This document shows positions 51,240 through 60,395 of a DNA stretch of 64,000 nt, in pieces. This stretch comes from Methylobacterium sp. R2-1. GTDB taxonomy: Bacteria; Pseudomonadota; Alphaproteobacteria; Rhizobiales; Beijerinckiaceae. The DNA is taken from the NCBI RefSeq assembly GCF_014191355.1, contig NZ_JACHWM010000011.1:62001-126000 (forward strand). The letters are read 5' to 3'. Every line of letters starts with the position of its first letter. The stretch's first letter is position 1. Position numbers and translations under genes: made by a program. A model generated the notes under the pieces. It was not told where the DNA came from, ran no database searches, and was given only the letters and a program-made list of their open reading frames with translations.

Positions 51240-54167
51240 ATGTCGTCCAACGCCCTTCTCGCCGCCGCCGCGATCCTGCCCTTCGCCGGCTCCGTGCTCA
51301 CGGGTGCCCTGCCGAGTCATGCGCGCACCGCTGCGGCCATGCTCGCCGGACTCGTGACGCTGACCAGCCTCGGCTGCATCCTTGCGCTCACGCCGCAACT
51401 CGCCGGCGGTCACACGGTTGTCCACGCCGTCGAGTGGCTGCCGAGCCTCGGCGTCAACCTCGTGCTCCGGCTCGACGGGCTCGCCTGGCTGTTCGCGGTG
51501 CTGGTGCTCGCCATCGGCGCGCTGGTGGTGCTCTACGCACGCTACTACATGGCCGCCGCCGACCCGGTGCCGCGGCTGTTCTCCTACTTCCTCGCCTTCG
51601 TCGGCGCGATGCTCGGGATCGTGCTCGCCGGCAATCTGATCCAGCTCGTCCTGTTCTGGGAATTGACGAGCATCGTGTCGTTCCTGTTGATCGGCTACTG
51701 GTACGACAACACCGCCGCCCGCGACGGGGCGCGGATGTCGCTCACCATCACTGCCGCAGGCGGTCTGTGCCTGCTCGTCGGGACGATCCTGATCGGGCGC
51801 ATCGTCGGCAGCTACGACCTCGACACGGTGCTGGCCTCGGGCGACGCGATCCGCAACAGCCCGCTCTACGTGCCGGCCCTGCTGCTGGTGCTCATGGGGG
51901 CGCTCACCAAGTCCGCGCAGTTCCCGTTCCACATCTGGCTGCCGCGGGCGATGGCGGCGCCGACGCCGATCAGCGCCTACCTGCACTCGGCGACCATGGT
52001 GAAGGCCGGCATCTTCCTGATGATCCGCCTGTGGCCGGTGCTGTCGGGCACCGAGAGTTGGTACTGGATCGTCGCCAGCGCCGGCATGGCCACCCTGCTG
52101 ATCGGCTCGTGGAGCGCGATCTTCCAGCACGATCTGAAGGGTCTGCTCGCCTACTCGACCATCAGCCATCTCGGACTGATCACGCTGTTGCTCGGCCTCA
52201 ACTCGCCGCTCGCCGTGGTCGCCGCGATCTTCCACACGGTGAACCACGCGACCTTCAAGGCGTCGCTGTTCATGGCGGTCGGCATCATCGACCACGAGAC
52301 CGGCACGCGCGACATGCGCCGCCTCTCGGGACTGTGGCGGGCGATGCCCTACACAGGCACGCTCGCCATGGTCGCCGCCGCGGCGATGGCCGGCGTGCCT
52401 CTGCTCAACGGCTTCCTCTCGAAGGAGATGTTCCTGTCGGAGGCGGTCGACAACATGGGCGATCACCCGATCCACATCGCCCTGCCGGTGCTGGCGACGC
52501 TCGCCAGCGCCTTCACCATGCTCTACTCGCTGCGCTTCATCCGCCAGACCTTCTTCGGCCCGCCGCCGCACGATCTGCCGGAGACGCCGCACGAGCCGGT
52601 GCGGTGGATGCGCATCCCGATCGAGCTCCTCGTCCTCACCTGCATCGCTATCGGTCTCGTCCCGAACCTGACCATCGGTCCGGCCCTGGAGCGTGCCGTG
52701 GGCGCGGTGTTCGGCGCGGACGCTCCGACCTACAGTCTGGCGATCTGGCACGGCTTCAACGCGCCGCTGGCGCTCAGCATGATCGCCCTGGTCGGCGGCG
52801 TGCTGCTCTATGTCCTGTTCGGCAAACGCATCAACACCAATCCCCGCGGCGGTCCCTGGCTAATGGACCGGCTCGATGGCGGCCGGCTCTTCGAGCGATC
52901 AATGACCGGCCTGACGAAGGGCGCCCGCGCGCTGGAACTCTGGTTCGGCACCGAGCGGCTCCAACCGCAGCTTCGCATCCTGTTCCTCGCCGCCCTGCTC
53001 GCCTCGCTGGCGGCGGGCGTCGCCCGCGGGCTTGACCTGTTCGCGCCCGGCCGGCTGACGCCCTTCGATCCCGCCTTCGCGCTGATGTGGATCGTTGGCG
53101 CGGCCTGCGCGGTCGGCGCGGCGGAACGGGCGAAGTATCATCGCCTGTCGGCCACGATCTTCGTCGGCGGGGCGGGGCTGGTAAGCAGCCTGACCTTCCT
53201 CTGGCTCTCGGCACCGGATCTGGCGGTGACGCAGATCCTCGTGGAGATCGTCACCACCGTCATGCTGCTGCTGGGCCTGCGCTGGTTGCCGAAGCGCAAT
53301 GCGGCGATCCAGGCTCCCCCTGCGGAGAGGGCGCGGGCGCGCCGCCGCCGCATCATCGACCTCTGCATCGCCGGCTTCGCCGGCCTCGGGCTCGCCGGGC
53401 TCGCCTACGCCGTGATGACCCGCCCGGCGGGCGACGGCATCGCGCGCTGGTTCATCGAGGAAGCCTATCCGCAGGCCGGTGGGCGCAACGTCGTCAACGT
53501 GCTGCTGGTCGATTTCCGCGCCTTCGACACGCTCGGCGAGATCTCGGTGCTCGGCATCGTCGGGCTCACGGTGTTCGCGCTGCTGCGCCGCTTCCGCCCG
53601 GCACCGGACAGCCTGGAGCGGCCGAAGCAGCAGCGCCACCACGACGCCTATGACCGCGCCCGCGAGGGCCGCAAGCCCGGCGACACCACCGCGGACGCGC
53701 TTCTCGTGCCGCGGGTGGTGATGACGTGGCTGTTCCCATTCATCGTCCTCCTGTCGCTGCACCTGTTCCTGCGCGGGCACGACCTGCCCGGCGGCGGTTT
53801 CGCAGCCGGCATCGCGCTCACCATCGCCTTCATCCTGCAATACATGGCCTGCGGCGCGCAGTGGGTGGAGGAGCGCCTGCGGATCCAGCCGATCGCCTGG
53901 ATCGGCCTCGGCCTGCTGATCGCGGCAGGCGCCGGCGCGGCCTCGTGGGCGTTCGGGCGGCCCTTCCTCACCGCCTACTTCGCCTATTGGGAGTTGCCGC
54001 TGCTCGGCAAGGTGCCGGCGGCAAGCGCCCTGGTGTTCGATCTCGGGATCATGGTGCTGGTGGTGGGCGCGAGCGCGCTGATGCTGGTGGCGCTTGCCCA
54101 CCAGTCGCTTCGCCGCACCCGCAGCGCGGAGGCGGATACCGAGCAAGCCGCCGAGGAGACGGCGTAA
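51240..54167 (+). CDS. mrpA: Mrp/Pha antiporter subunit A, fused with B
   Basis: Protein of 975 residues of the multisubunit Na+(K+)/H+ antiporter. The first two thirds are a NuoL-like proton-channel fold (LFSYFLAFVGAMLGIV, KSAQFPFHIWLPRAMAAPTPISAYLHSATMV, SAIFQHDLKGLLAYSTISHLG). The C-terminal part carries the MrpA extension and an MrpB-like domain (FLRGHDLPGGGFAAGIALTIAF), so A and B are one protein as in Rhizobiales phaAB. ATG 51240 starts the hydrophobic N-terminus. The stop overlaps mrpC. Confidence 0.94.
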   Translation: MSSNALLAAAAILPFAGSVLTGALPSHARTAAAMLAGLVTLTSLGCILALTPQLAGGHTVVHAVEWLPSLGVNLVLRLDGLAWLFAVLVLAIGALVVLYARYYMAAADPVPRLFSYFLAFVGAMLGIVLAGNLIQLVLFWELTSIVSFLLIGYWYDNTAARDGARMSLTITAAGGLCLLVGTILIGRIVGSYDLDTVLASGDAIRNSPLYVPALLLVLMGALTKSAQFPFHIWLPRAMAAPTPISAYLHSATMVKAGIFLMIRLWPVLSGTESWYWIVASAGMATLLIGSWSAIFQHDLKGLLAYSTISHLGLITLLLGLNSPLAVVAAIFHTVNHATFKASLFMAVGIIDHETGTRDMRRLSGLWRAMPYTGTLAMVAAAAMAGVPLLNGFLSKEMFLSEAVDNMGDHPIHIALPVLATLASAFTMLYSLRFIRQTFFGPPPHDLPETPHEPVRWMRIPIELLVLTCIAIGLVPNLTIGPALERAVGAVFGADAPTYSLAIWHGFNAPLALSMIALVGGVLLYVLFGKRINTNPRGGPWLMDRLDGGRLFERSMTGLTKGARALELWFGTERLQPQLRILFLAALLASLAAGVARGLDLFAPGRLTPFDPAFALMWIVGAACAVGAAERAKYHRLSATIFVGGAGLVSSLTFLWLSAPDLAVTQILVEIVTTVMLLLGLRWLPKRNAAIQAPPAERARARRRRIIDLCIAGFAGLGLAGLAYAVMTRPAGDGIARWFIEEAYPQAGGRNVVNVLLVDFRAFDTLGEISVLGIVGLTVFALLRRFRPAPDSLERPKQQRHHDAYDRAREGRKPGDTTADALLVPRVVMTWLFPFIVLLSLHLFLRGHDLPGGGFAAGIALTIAFILQYMACGAQWVEERLRIQPIAWIGLGLLIAAGAGAASWAFGRPFLTAYFAYWELPLLGKVPAASALVFDLGIMVLVVGASALMLVALAHQSLRRTRSAEADTEQAAEETA

Positions 54168-54535
54168 TGGAGATCGTGCTGTCGGCGGGAATCGGTGTCC
54201 TTGCTGCCTCCGGCGTGTGGCTGATGCTGCGCCCACGCACCTTCCAGGTGGCGCTCGGGCTCTCGCTGCTGAGCTACGCCGTCAACCTGTTCATCTTCGC
54301 CATGGGCCGGCTCACCGTTGGCGCACCGCCGGTGCTCAAGTCCGGCCCCGAGACCGTCTCGGTCGATGATCCGGTGCCGCAGGCGCTGGTGCTCACCGCT
54401 TTGGTGATCAGCTTCGCGCTGACCGCCTTGTTCCTCGTCGTACTGCTCGCCGCCCGCGGCGTCACCGGCAACGACCATGTCGACGGTCGCGAACCGCATC
54501 ACGTCGAACCGATGTCGGAGAATCCGCATCCATGA
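54167..54535 (+). CDS. mrpC: Mrp/Pha antiporter subunit C (NuoK-like)
   Basis: Protein of 122 residues with three membrane helices, homologous to NuoK. Features are LGLSLLSYAVNLFIFAMG near residue 30 and DPVPQALVLTALVISFALTAL near 68, where the conserved polar residues sit. Starts within the mrpA stop (TAATG) and overlaps mrpD by 4 bp, so translation of the operon is tightly coupled. Confidence 0.94.
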   Translation: MEIVLSAGIGVLAASGVWLMLRPRTFQVALGLSLLSYAVNLFIFAMGRLTVGAPPVLKSGPETVSVDDPVPQALVLTALVISFALTALFLVVLLAARGVTGNDHVDGREPHHVEPMSENPHP

Positions 54536-56184
54536 CCGCGCCCTTCCTGAACGGCCCCGGCGCGGCCCTGTGGTCCGATCATCTCATCGTCCTGCCGATC
54601 GTGCTGCCGATCGCCGTGGCCGGCGTGATGTTCCTGATGGACGAGCGGCGGCACCGCCTGAAGGCGGCGATCAGCCTCGGAACGGTGCTGGTGCTGCTCG
54701 CCACCGCCCTCGTCCTCGTCGCCCGCGTGACCGAGGCGCCGGAGGTCTACCGCCTCGGCGACTGGGCCGCGCCCTACGGCATCGTGCTGGTGGCCGACCG
54801 GCTCTCGGCGATGATGCTGACGCTGGCGGGCGTGCTGGGGTTGTCCGCCCTGGTCTTCTCCTTCGCCCGCTGGGGTCGGGCGGGGCCGCGCTTCCACGGC
54901 CTGTTCCTGCTGCTGCTGATGGGAGTGAACGGCGCCTTTCTCACCGGAGACGTGTTCAACCTGTTCGTGTTCTTCGAGGTGATGCTGGCCGCCTCCTACG
55001 GGCTCGTCCTGCACGGCTCGGGCGAGACCCGCATCCGCGCGGGGCTCGGCTACATCGCGGTCAACCTCGTCGCCTCGCTGTTCTTCCTCGTCGGCGTCAG
55101 CCTGATCTACGGCACCATGGGCACGCTCAACATGGCCGACCTCGCCCGGCGGCTCGCGAGCCCGCCCGCCGAGGCCGCCCTGTTCGAGGTCGGTTGCGCC
55201 GTGCTCGGCATCGCCTTCCTCATCAAGTGCAGCGCCTGGCCCCTCGGCTTCTGGCTGCCGACCACCTATTCCGCCGCGACCGCCCCGGCGGCGGCAATCC
55301 TGGCGATCCTCAGCAAGGTCGGCGTCTACGTCGTGATCCGCTTGAGCCTGCTGCTGTTCGGGGCCGGCACCTCGGAAGGGTTCGGCCAGAGCTGGATCCT
55401 CGCCACCGGGCTCGCGACCATCGCCTTCGGCACGATCGGCATCCTCGCCGCGCGCGAGCTGACGCGGGCGGCGGGCTACGCGGTGATGATCTCGTCGGGC
55501 ACCGTGCTGGCGGCGCTCGGCACCGGCAGCGACGGAGCGCTCTCGGGCGCGCTCTATTATCTCGTCGGTTCGACCTTCGCCGCCGGTGCCCTGTTCCTGC
55601 TGGCCGAGATCCTTCAGCGGGGCCGCGACCCGACCGACGCGGCGCAGCCCGTCTTCGCCGACGAGTACCGCGACCCCTTCGACGATGCCGGCGCCACGGA
55701 GATCGGGCGGGCGATCCCCGCAACGGTCGCGATCCTCGGCGGCGGCTTCCTCGTCTGCACGCTGATGCTCGCCGGCATTCCGCCGCTCGCGGGCTTCGTC
55801 GGCAAGCTGGCGATGTTCTCAGGGCTTGCATCCGGCCCCATGACGGCCCCGGCCTGGTGGTTGATCGCCGTGCTGACGCTGTCCAGCCTCGGCACCCTGA
55901 TCCCGCTGGTCCGGCTCGGCATCTTCAGCCTCTGGGTGCCGCACGACGATCCGCCGCCGGTGCTGCGCTCTCCGGAACTCGCGAGCCTGAGCGTCCTGCT
56001 CGCGGCCTGCGTGGCACTGGCCCTGTGGGCCGGGCCGGCGCTGGCCTACACCGAGGCCACCGTTCGCTGGCTGTCGCAGCCGCAGGACTACGTCCGCGCC
56101 GTGCTCGATGCGGGAGCTGGCAAAGGTTCCAGCCGAGGCGCGGCCCAGGACGCGGCTCGGAGCGCGGGCGGAGCGGGATCATGA
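54532..56184 (+). CDS. mrpD: Mrp/Pha antiporter subunit D (NuoN/L-like)
   Basis: Protein of 550 residues with ~14 membrane helices. The Glu in NLFVFFEVMLAASYGL and the Lys in FLIKCSAWPLGFWLP, two residues needed for proton movement, are present, as is TYSAATAPAAAILAILSKVGVY. It forms a proton channel in the antiporter complex. ATG 54532 overlaps mrpC. Its C-terminus is Gly/Ala/Ser rich. Confidence 0.95.
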   Translation: MTAPFLNGPGAALWSDHLIVLPIVLPIAVAGVMFLMDERRHRLKAAISLGTVLVLLATALVLVARVTEAPEVYRLGDWAAPYGIVLVADRLSAMMLTLAGVLGLSALVFSFARWGRAGPRFHGLFLLLLMGVNGAFLTGDVFNLFVFFEVMLAASYGLVLHGSGETRIRAGLGYIAVNLVASLFFLVGVSLIYGTMGTLNMADLARRLASPPAEAALFEVGCAVLGIAFLIKCSAWPLGFWLPTTYSAATAPAAAILAILSKVGVYVVIRLSLLLFGAGTSEGFGQSWILATGLATIAFGTIGILAARELTRAAGYAVMISSGTVLAALGTGSDGALSGALYYLVGSTFAAGALFLLAEILQRGRDPTDAAQPVFADEYRDPFDDAGATEIGRAIPATVAILGGGFLVCTLMLAGIPPLAGFVGKLAMFSGLASGPMTAPAWWLIAVLTLSSLGTLIPLVRLGIFSLWVPHDDPPPVLRSPELASLSVLLAACVALALWAGPALAYTEATVRWLSQPQDYVRAVLDAGAGKGSSRGAAQDAARSAGGAGS

Positions 56185-56669
56185 GCGCCTTGCTGCCCCA
56201 CCGCTTCCTCTCGGTCGGCCTCGCCCTGATGTGGCTCGTGCTGAACGCGCCGCCGAGCCCGGGCAACATCGTGCTCGCGCTCCTCATCGGGTTGGTCGTG
56301 CCCGCGGTGATGCGGGCGCTGCGCCCTGCGCCGGTGCGGGTACGCCGCCCCGGTCTCGCCGTCCGGTTGCTGTTCATCGTCCTCTACGACATGCTGCGCT
56401 CCAACCTCGACGTGGCCAAGATCATCCTCGGCCTCCACCGTGGCGAGCGGCGCAACGGCTTCATCTCGATCCCCCTCGACATGACGACACCGTTCGGCCT
56501 GTCGGTGCTGTCGATCATCGTGACCGCGACGCCCGGCACCCTGTGGGTCCAGTACGATTCCCATTCCGGGCGCCTGCTGATGCACCTCCTCGACGACGCC
56601 GACAGCGAGGACTGGGTCCGCCGCGTGAAGGACCGCTACGAGCGCCCCCTGATGGAGATTTTTTCGTGA
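56181..56669 (+). CDS. mrpE: Mrp/Pha antiporter subunit E
   Basis: Protein of 162 residues with two to three membrane segments and a soluble C-terminus. Typical MrpE blocks are LLFIVLYDMLRSNLDVAKIIL near 68 and PFGLSVLSIIVTATPGTLWV near 103. It overlaps mrpD by 4 bp and mrpF by 4 bp. Structural subunit of the antiporter. Confidence 0.94.
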   Translation: MSALLPHRFLSVGLALMWLVLNAPPSPGNIVLALLIGLVVPAVMRALRPAPVRVRRPGLAVRLLFIVLYDMLRSNLDVAKIILGLHRGERRNGFISIPLDMTTPFGLSVLSIIVTATPGTLWVQYDSHSGRLLMHLLDDADSEDWVRRVKDRYERPLMEIFS

Positions 56670-56950
56670 GCGCCGCCACCGTCCTCGACTGGGGCCTCGG
56701 CCTTGCGCAAGGCATGCTGGTGCTGGCGATGGCGCTGGCCGCGTGGCGGATGCTGCGCGGCCCCCGCGCCCAGGACCGCATCCTCGGCCTCGACACGCTC
56801 TACCTCAACGGCATGCTGGCAATCGTCGTCCACGGCATGCGCACCGGCAGCGGGCTCTATTTCGAGGCCGCGCTGATCCTCGGCATGATCGGCTTCACCG
56901 CCACCGTGGCGCTGGCCAAGTTCCTGATGCAGGGCGAGGTGATCCAGTGA
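56666..56950 (+). CDS. mrpF: Mrp/Pha antiporter subunit F
   Basis: Protein of 94 residues starting at GTG 56666, with three membrane helices. MLRGPRAQDRILGLDTLYLN is the conserved MrpF core, with the Asp residues implicated in sodium or bile-salt handling. It overlaps both neighbours by 4 bp. Confidence 0.93.
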   Translation: MSAATVLDWGLGLAQGMLVLAMALAAWRMLRGPRAQDRILGLDTLYLNGMLAIVVHGMRTGSGLYFEAALILGMIGFTATVALAKFLMQGEVIQ

Positions 56951-57288
56951 ACGGCCCCGACCTGCCCGCCTGGGCAGCCTGGATCGTCGTGGCGCTGGCG
57001 CTGACCGGTGCCGGGTTCTCGCTGACCGGGGCGCTGGGGCTGATCCGCCTGAAGACGTTCTACGAGCGCGTCCATGCCCCGACGTTGGGGGCGACGCTCG
57101 GCGCCTTCCTGATCCTGGCCGGCTCGATGCTGCTGCTGTCGCTGGTCGAGGGTCATCTCGTCCTGCGCGATGTGCTGATCGGCCTGTTCATCACCCTCAC
57201 CACGCCGGTGACGATGCTGCTGCTCGCCCGCGCCGCCGCCCACCGCGACCGCACCGAGAAGAAGCCGAACGCGCCGCCGGAGCCGTGA
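56947..57288 (+). CDS. mrpG: Mrp/Pha antiporter subunit G
   Basis: Protein of 113 residues starting at GTG 56947. Three membrane helices and the MrpG motif GLIRLKTFYERVHAPTLGATLG near residue 31. Last gene of the operon; together the six proteins exchange Na+/K+ for protons and support pH and salt tolerance. Confidence 0.93.
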   Translation: MNGPDLPAWAAWIVVALALTGAGFSLTGALGLIRLKTFYERVHAPTLGATLGAFLILAGSMLLLSLVEGHLVLRDVLIGLFITLTTPVTMLLLARAAAHRDRTEKKPNAPPEP

Positions 57289-57715
57289 GTTTTCCAGGGC
57301 TCGGGCACGACGGCATCGTCCCGAAAAGTGGCCTTCCGGAAGAAGTCGATCCGAAACGAAGACCGAGAGATCCCGACCTGATGCAATGAGGTCGGATCGA
57401 ACGCCAGCCTCCGCGCCTGCGAACGAACCGTCGTGATCCAGTGCCGCTTCGAGCCGACGCACGACCCTCATGGCCGCCTCGCAGACCTTGAACGATTTCG
57501 TTTTCCGACCGGAGCCGTGCCGGGTGCAGCGATACAATGGGCTCTCTGAGCGGCACTAGGACAAGTTTCAAGGCAGCCTGGCTTAATCCACTTCAGGTTG
57601 GAATGCTTTCATTCCTCCGGATCAAAAGATCTTTGCAAATGAGCAATTTAACCTGAAATTAACATAGGCAACGCTGTCTATTTTTACGGCATATGCCGCT
57701 TTTTTAGGTGCCCCG
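57289..57715. other. Intergenic leader of the chemoreceptor gene
   Basis: 427 bp. The 3' part (57590-57700) is AT-rich and likely holds the promoter. A perfect 12-base palindrome CGGCATATGCCG (57687-57698) is followed by CTTTTTT, 10-17 bases before ATG 57716. It could form a very short hairpin or an operator. No gene recognised. Confidence 0.5.
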
Positions 57716-59413
57716 ATGCCGTTCTTCAGCAACGCGAAGCTCATCGTTAAGATAGCGTTACCTTTCGCCCTCACGCTCATGATCAGCGCAGGCCTGATCG
57801 TCTACGCCAGCGACAGGATGCGTGGTCTCTCCGAGCAGACGGCTCGGATCGTTGACGTCCAGGCCGTCCGCCTGGATGCGCTGATGCACATGCGCGGCGG
57901 CATCACCGAAGCTGCCGTCATGGACCGCAACATGCTGCTCGAAAGCGATCCGCAGATTAAGGCTCGCTTCCGGACGCGTCAGCAGGCCGCCATGACCGAG
58001 GCACGCGAGGCGGCCGATCGGCTGGTTGTCTTGGCCGACACGCCGGAGCGGCGTACCGGCAACGAGGCCATGCGGCGTGATGTCGAGAGCTTCCTCGCGA
58101 TCCTCGATCGTGTCTACGACCTCGGCATGCGTCAGCAGGGCGAAGAGGCCTTCCGTATCGCGCGCGACGTTGGAATTCCGACTCGACTCAAGCTGAACGA
58201 GTGGATGCAGAGCCGAGCCACGCTGCTGGCCGGCGAGCTCACCGCCGCGAAGGCGCAGGCTATCGCGGACGCCGGTCGCGGCACCTACATGCTCATTGGC
58301 TTCGCGGTCGTCGGTCTGCTCGGTGCCATGGTGCTGGCCGGCCTGATCGTCGTGCTCGCGGTGACGCGCCCGCTCGGCAGCCTTGTCGGCGTTCTGCAGC
58401 GGATGGCCCGCGGCGAGATCGAGGCCGAGATCAAGGAAGCCGCGCGCGGCGACGAGATCGGCGCGGTCGGACGGGCCGTCGAAGGGATCAAGTCCATGGT
58501 GGCCCGCAAGGCCGCCGAGGAGGCGGAGGTGCGCCGCCGTGCCGACGAGGCCGCGGCCGCTGAGCGCCGGCGCACGATGATCGAGCTGGCCGACGGCTTC
58601 GAGGCGGCGGTCGGCGGGATCGTCGGAACGGTGTCGTCCTCGGCCTCCGAGCTGCAGGCCACCGCCCAGCAGATGACCGCGAGCGCGACCGAGACGGCCT
58701 CGCAATCCACGACTGTGGCCGCCGCGGCCGAGGAAGCCGCATCCAACGTCGGCACGGTCGCCGCCGCGGCCGAAGAGCTCGGGGCGTCGGTTCAGGAGAT
58801 CGGCCGTCAGGTGCACGGATCGGCCGGCCTCGCCCAGGCCGCGGTCGGCGAGGCCGACCAGACGACCCATCTCGTCCAGGCGCTGAGGACCACCTCGGCC
58901 CGGATCGGCGACATGGTCGGACTCATCTCCAACATCGCCTCGCAGACCAATCTCCTGGCGCTGAACGCCACGATCGAAGCGGCCCGCGCCGGGGAGGCCG
59001 GCCGTGGTTTCGCGGTCGTCGCCTCCGAGGTGAAGGAGCTGGCAAGCCAGACGGCACGCGCCACCGAGGAGATTTCGGGTCAGATCGGCGAGATCCAGGG
59101 CGTGACGGATCAGGCGGTCGCCGCGATCGGGGCGATCACGAGCCGGATCCGGGAGATCAACAGCGTGGCGACCGGCATCGCCGCCGCCGTGGAACAGCAG
59201 GGCGCGGCCACGCAGGAGATCGTGCGCAACGTGGCGCAAGCCTCGAGCGGCACCTCCGAGGTGACGCGCAACATCGCGGGCGTGGCACAGGCCTCGGAGG
59301 AAACGGGGGCGGCCGCGAGCCACCTTCTGTCGTCGGCCTCGGAGCTCGCGCGACAGTCCGACCATCTGTCAGCCGAGGTGCAGCGCTTCCTCACGACCGT
59401 GCGCGCCGCGTAG
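57716..59413 (+). CDS. Methyl-accepting chemotaxis protein
   Basis: Protein of 565 residues. Membrane helices at ~9-31 and ~189-215 flank a periplasmic four-helix-bundle sensor (rich in Met, Arg, Glu). A HAMP domain ([23 protein letters not shown], ~220-270) follows, then the signalling coiled coil with the hairpin tip [28 protein letters not shown] near 404. It relays ligand binding to CheA. The ligand is unknown, and no che genes are adjacent. No CheR-tethering pentapeptide is seen at the C-terminus. Confidence 0.95.
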   Translation: MPFFSNAKLIVKIALPFALTLMISAGLIVYASDRMRGLSEQTARIVDVQAVRLDALMHMRGGITEAAVMDRNMLLESDPQIKARFRTRQQAAMTEAREAADRLVVLADTPERRTGNEAMRRDVESFLAILDRVYDLGMRQQGEEAFRIARDVGIPTRLKLNEWMQSRATLLAGELTAAKAQAIADAGRGTYMLIGFAVVGLLGAMVLAGLIVVLAVTRPLGSLVGVLQRMARGEIEAEIKEAARGDEIGAVGRAVEGIKSMVARKAAEEAEVRRRADEAAAAERRRTMIELADGFEAAVGGIVGTVSSSASELQATAQQMTASATETASQSTTVAAAAEEAASNVGTVAAAAEELGASVQEIGRQVHGSAGLAQAAVGEADQTTHLVQALRTTSARIGDMVGLISNIASQTNLLALNATIEAARAGEAGRGFAVVASEVKELASQTARATEEISGQIGEIQGVTDQAVAAIGAITSRIREINSVATGIAAAVEQQGAATQEIVRNVAQASSGTSEVTRNIAGVAQASEETGAAASHLLSSASELARQSDHLSAEVQRFLTTVRAA

Positions 59414-59432
59414 GACCATTGGTTCGAAGAGG

Positions 59433-59518
59433 CGTGCCCCGGCTCATCGCGGCCGGGGCACGCGCCCCCGGGCCCCTCGACGCCCTCGGGCTCGGCTCGC
59501 GCAGGGCGCTCGAGGGGC
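59433..59518. terminator. GC-rich hairpin pair after the chemoreceptor gene
   Basis: A perfect 10-bp stem (59433-59442 with 59453-59462) followed by an imperfect ~16-bp inverted repeat (59472-59486 with 59503-59518). No T-run. Between convergent genes, so probably a bidirectional transcription stop. Confidence 0.5.
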
Positions 59519-59543
59519 TCGACACGCTCCGGCAGGGGCAGTG

Positions 59544-60395
59544 CTATCCCCGCAGCCGCGCCACCGCCAGTTTGCGCATCCGGCTCGCGTAGAACGAGAG
59601 AAAGCCGCGCTGGGCATGGTCGCCGGGGGTGCGCAGGACGAGGCCCGGATCGACCAGCATCCGCCGGCCCGTGGCGGCGGCGACGCGGCGGTTGAAGGTA
59701 AGGTGCTCGCAGCGCGCGTAGGCCTCGTCGCGGTAGGATCCGAGGCGGTAATCGGCGCCGCGGTAGAGCGTCAGCCCATTGAAGGCGGAGAGGCACGTCG
59801 TCTCGCGCTCGCGCGTCAGCGCGCTCTGCGCCGGGTAGATCGTGCTGGAGAAGAAGCGGTAGTAGCCGAGCGCCCCGCGGCGGTGGCGGGCAATGTCGTC
59901 GAGAAGGTGCTCGTAGCTCACCGCCTCGTCCTCGTAGGCGAGCAGATCGTAATAGTGCGGGCGCGACGCCGCCGAGACCGCGAAGAGGCCCGGCCGCTCC
60001 AACTTGGCCAGGGCTGCCACAACGGCCTCCGCCTCGGGCGGGCAGGCCATGACGTTGTCGATGTCGGCGACACAGACGAAGGCCGGCGGTGCGCCCTGCA
60101 CGTCGAGAACCTGCTTGAGGTGCTCGCGCCCGAGGGCCATCCGCGCCAGTCGGCCGCGTGTCTCGGACATGAATCCGGTGGGAACGTGGCGGAGTTCGCC
60201 TCGTGCCTGCGCCGCCGCGAGCAGTGCCCCGGTGCCGTCGTAGGAATCGTTCTCGCCGACGAAGGCGCGGCAATCGAGTCCTGCCGCCCGCAGCGAGGCC
60301 AGGAAGCGCAGGAAGGCCGGCAGGGTGGCGGCGCAGTTGCGCGCCAGCGCCAGCACGACGATGTCGGGGCGCCTTTCATTCACCGGGTCGTTCAT
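59544..60395 (-). CDS. Putative glycosyltransferase, Cap59/CMT1-like
   Basis: Protein of 283 residues. DIVVLALARNCAATLPAFLRFL at the start and GENDSYDGTGALL near residue 46, followed by CVADIDNVM (a DxD-like motif) near 108, resemble GT-A-type enzymes of the cryptococcal mannosyltransferase/Cap59 group. FNGLTLYRGADYR near 204 would be the acceptor side. ATG 60395 overlaps the stop of the upstream polymerase gene by 4 bp, so it is co-translated with it and probably works on the same polysaccharide. Confidence 0.62.
   Translation of the reverse strand: MNDPVNERRPDIVVLALARNCAATLPAFLRFLASLRAAGLDCRAFVGENDSYDGTGALLAAAQARGELRHVPTGFMSETRGRLARMALGREHLKQVLDVQGAPPAFVCVADIDNVMACPPEAEAVVAALAKLERPGLFAVSAASRPHYYDLLAYEDEAVSYEHLLDDIARHRRGALGYYRFFSSTIYPAQSALTRERETTCLSAFNGLTLYRGADYRLGSYRDEAYARCEHLTFNRRVAAATGRRMLVDPGLVLRTPGDHAQRGFLSFYASRMRKLAVARLRG

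Noticed and set aside
51204..52751. 515-residue minus-strand frame within mrpA
   Set aside because: Antisense of a clear NuoL-like protein, dominated by His/Arg/Gln/Asp.
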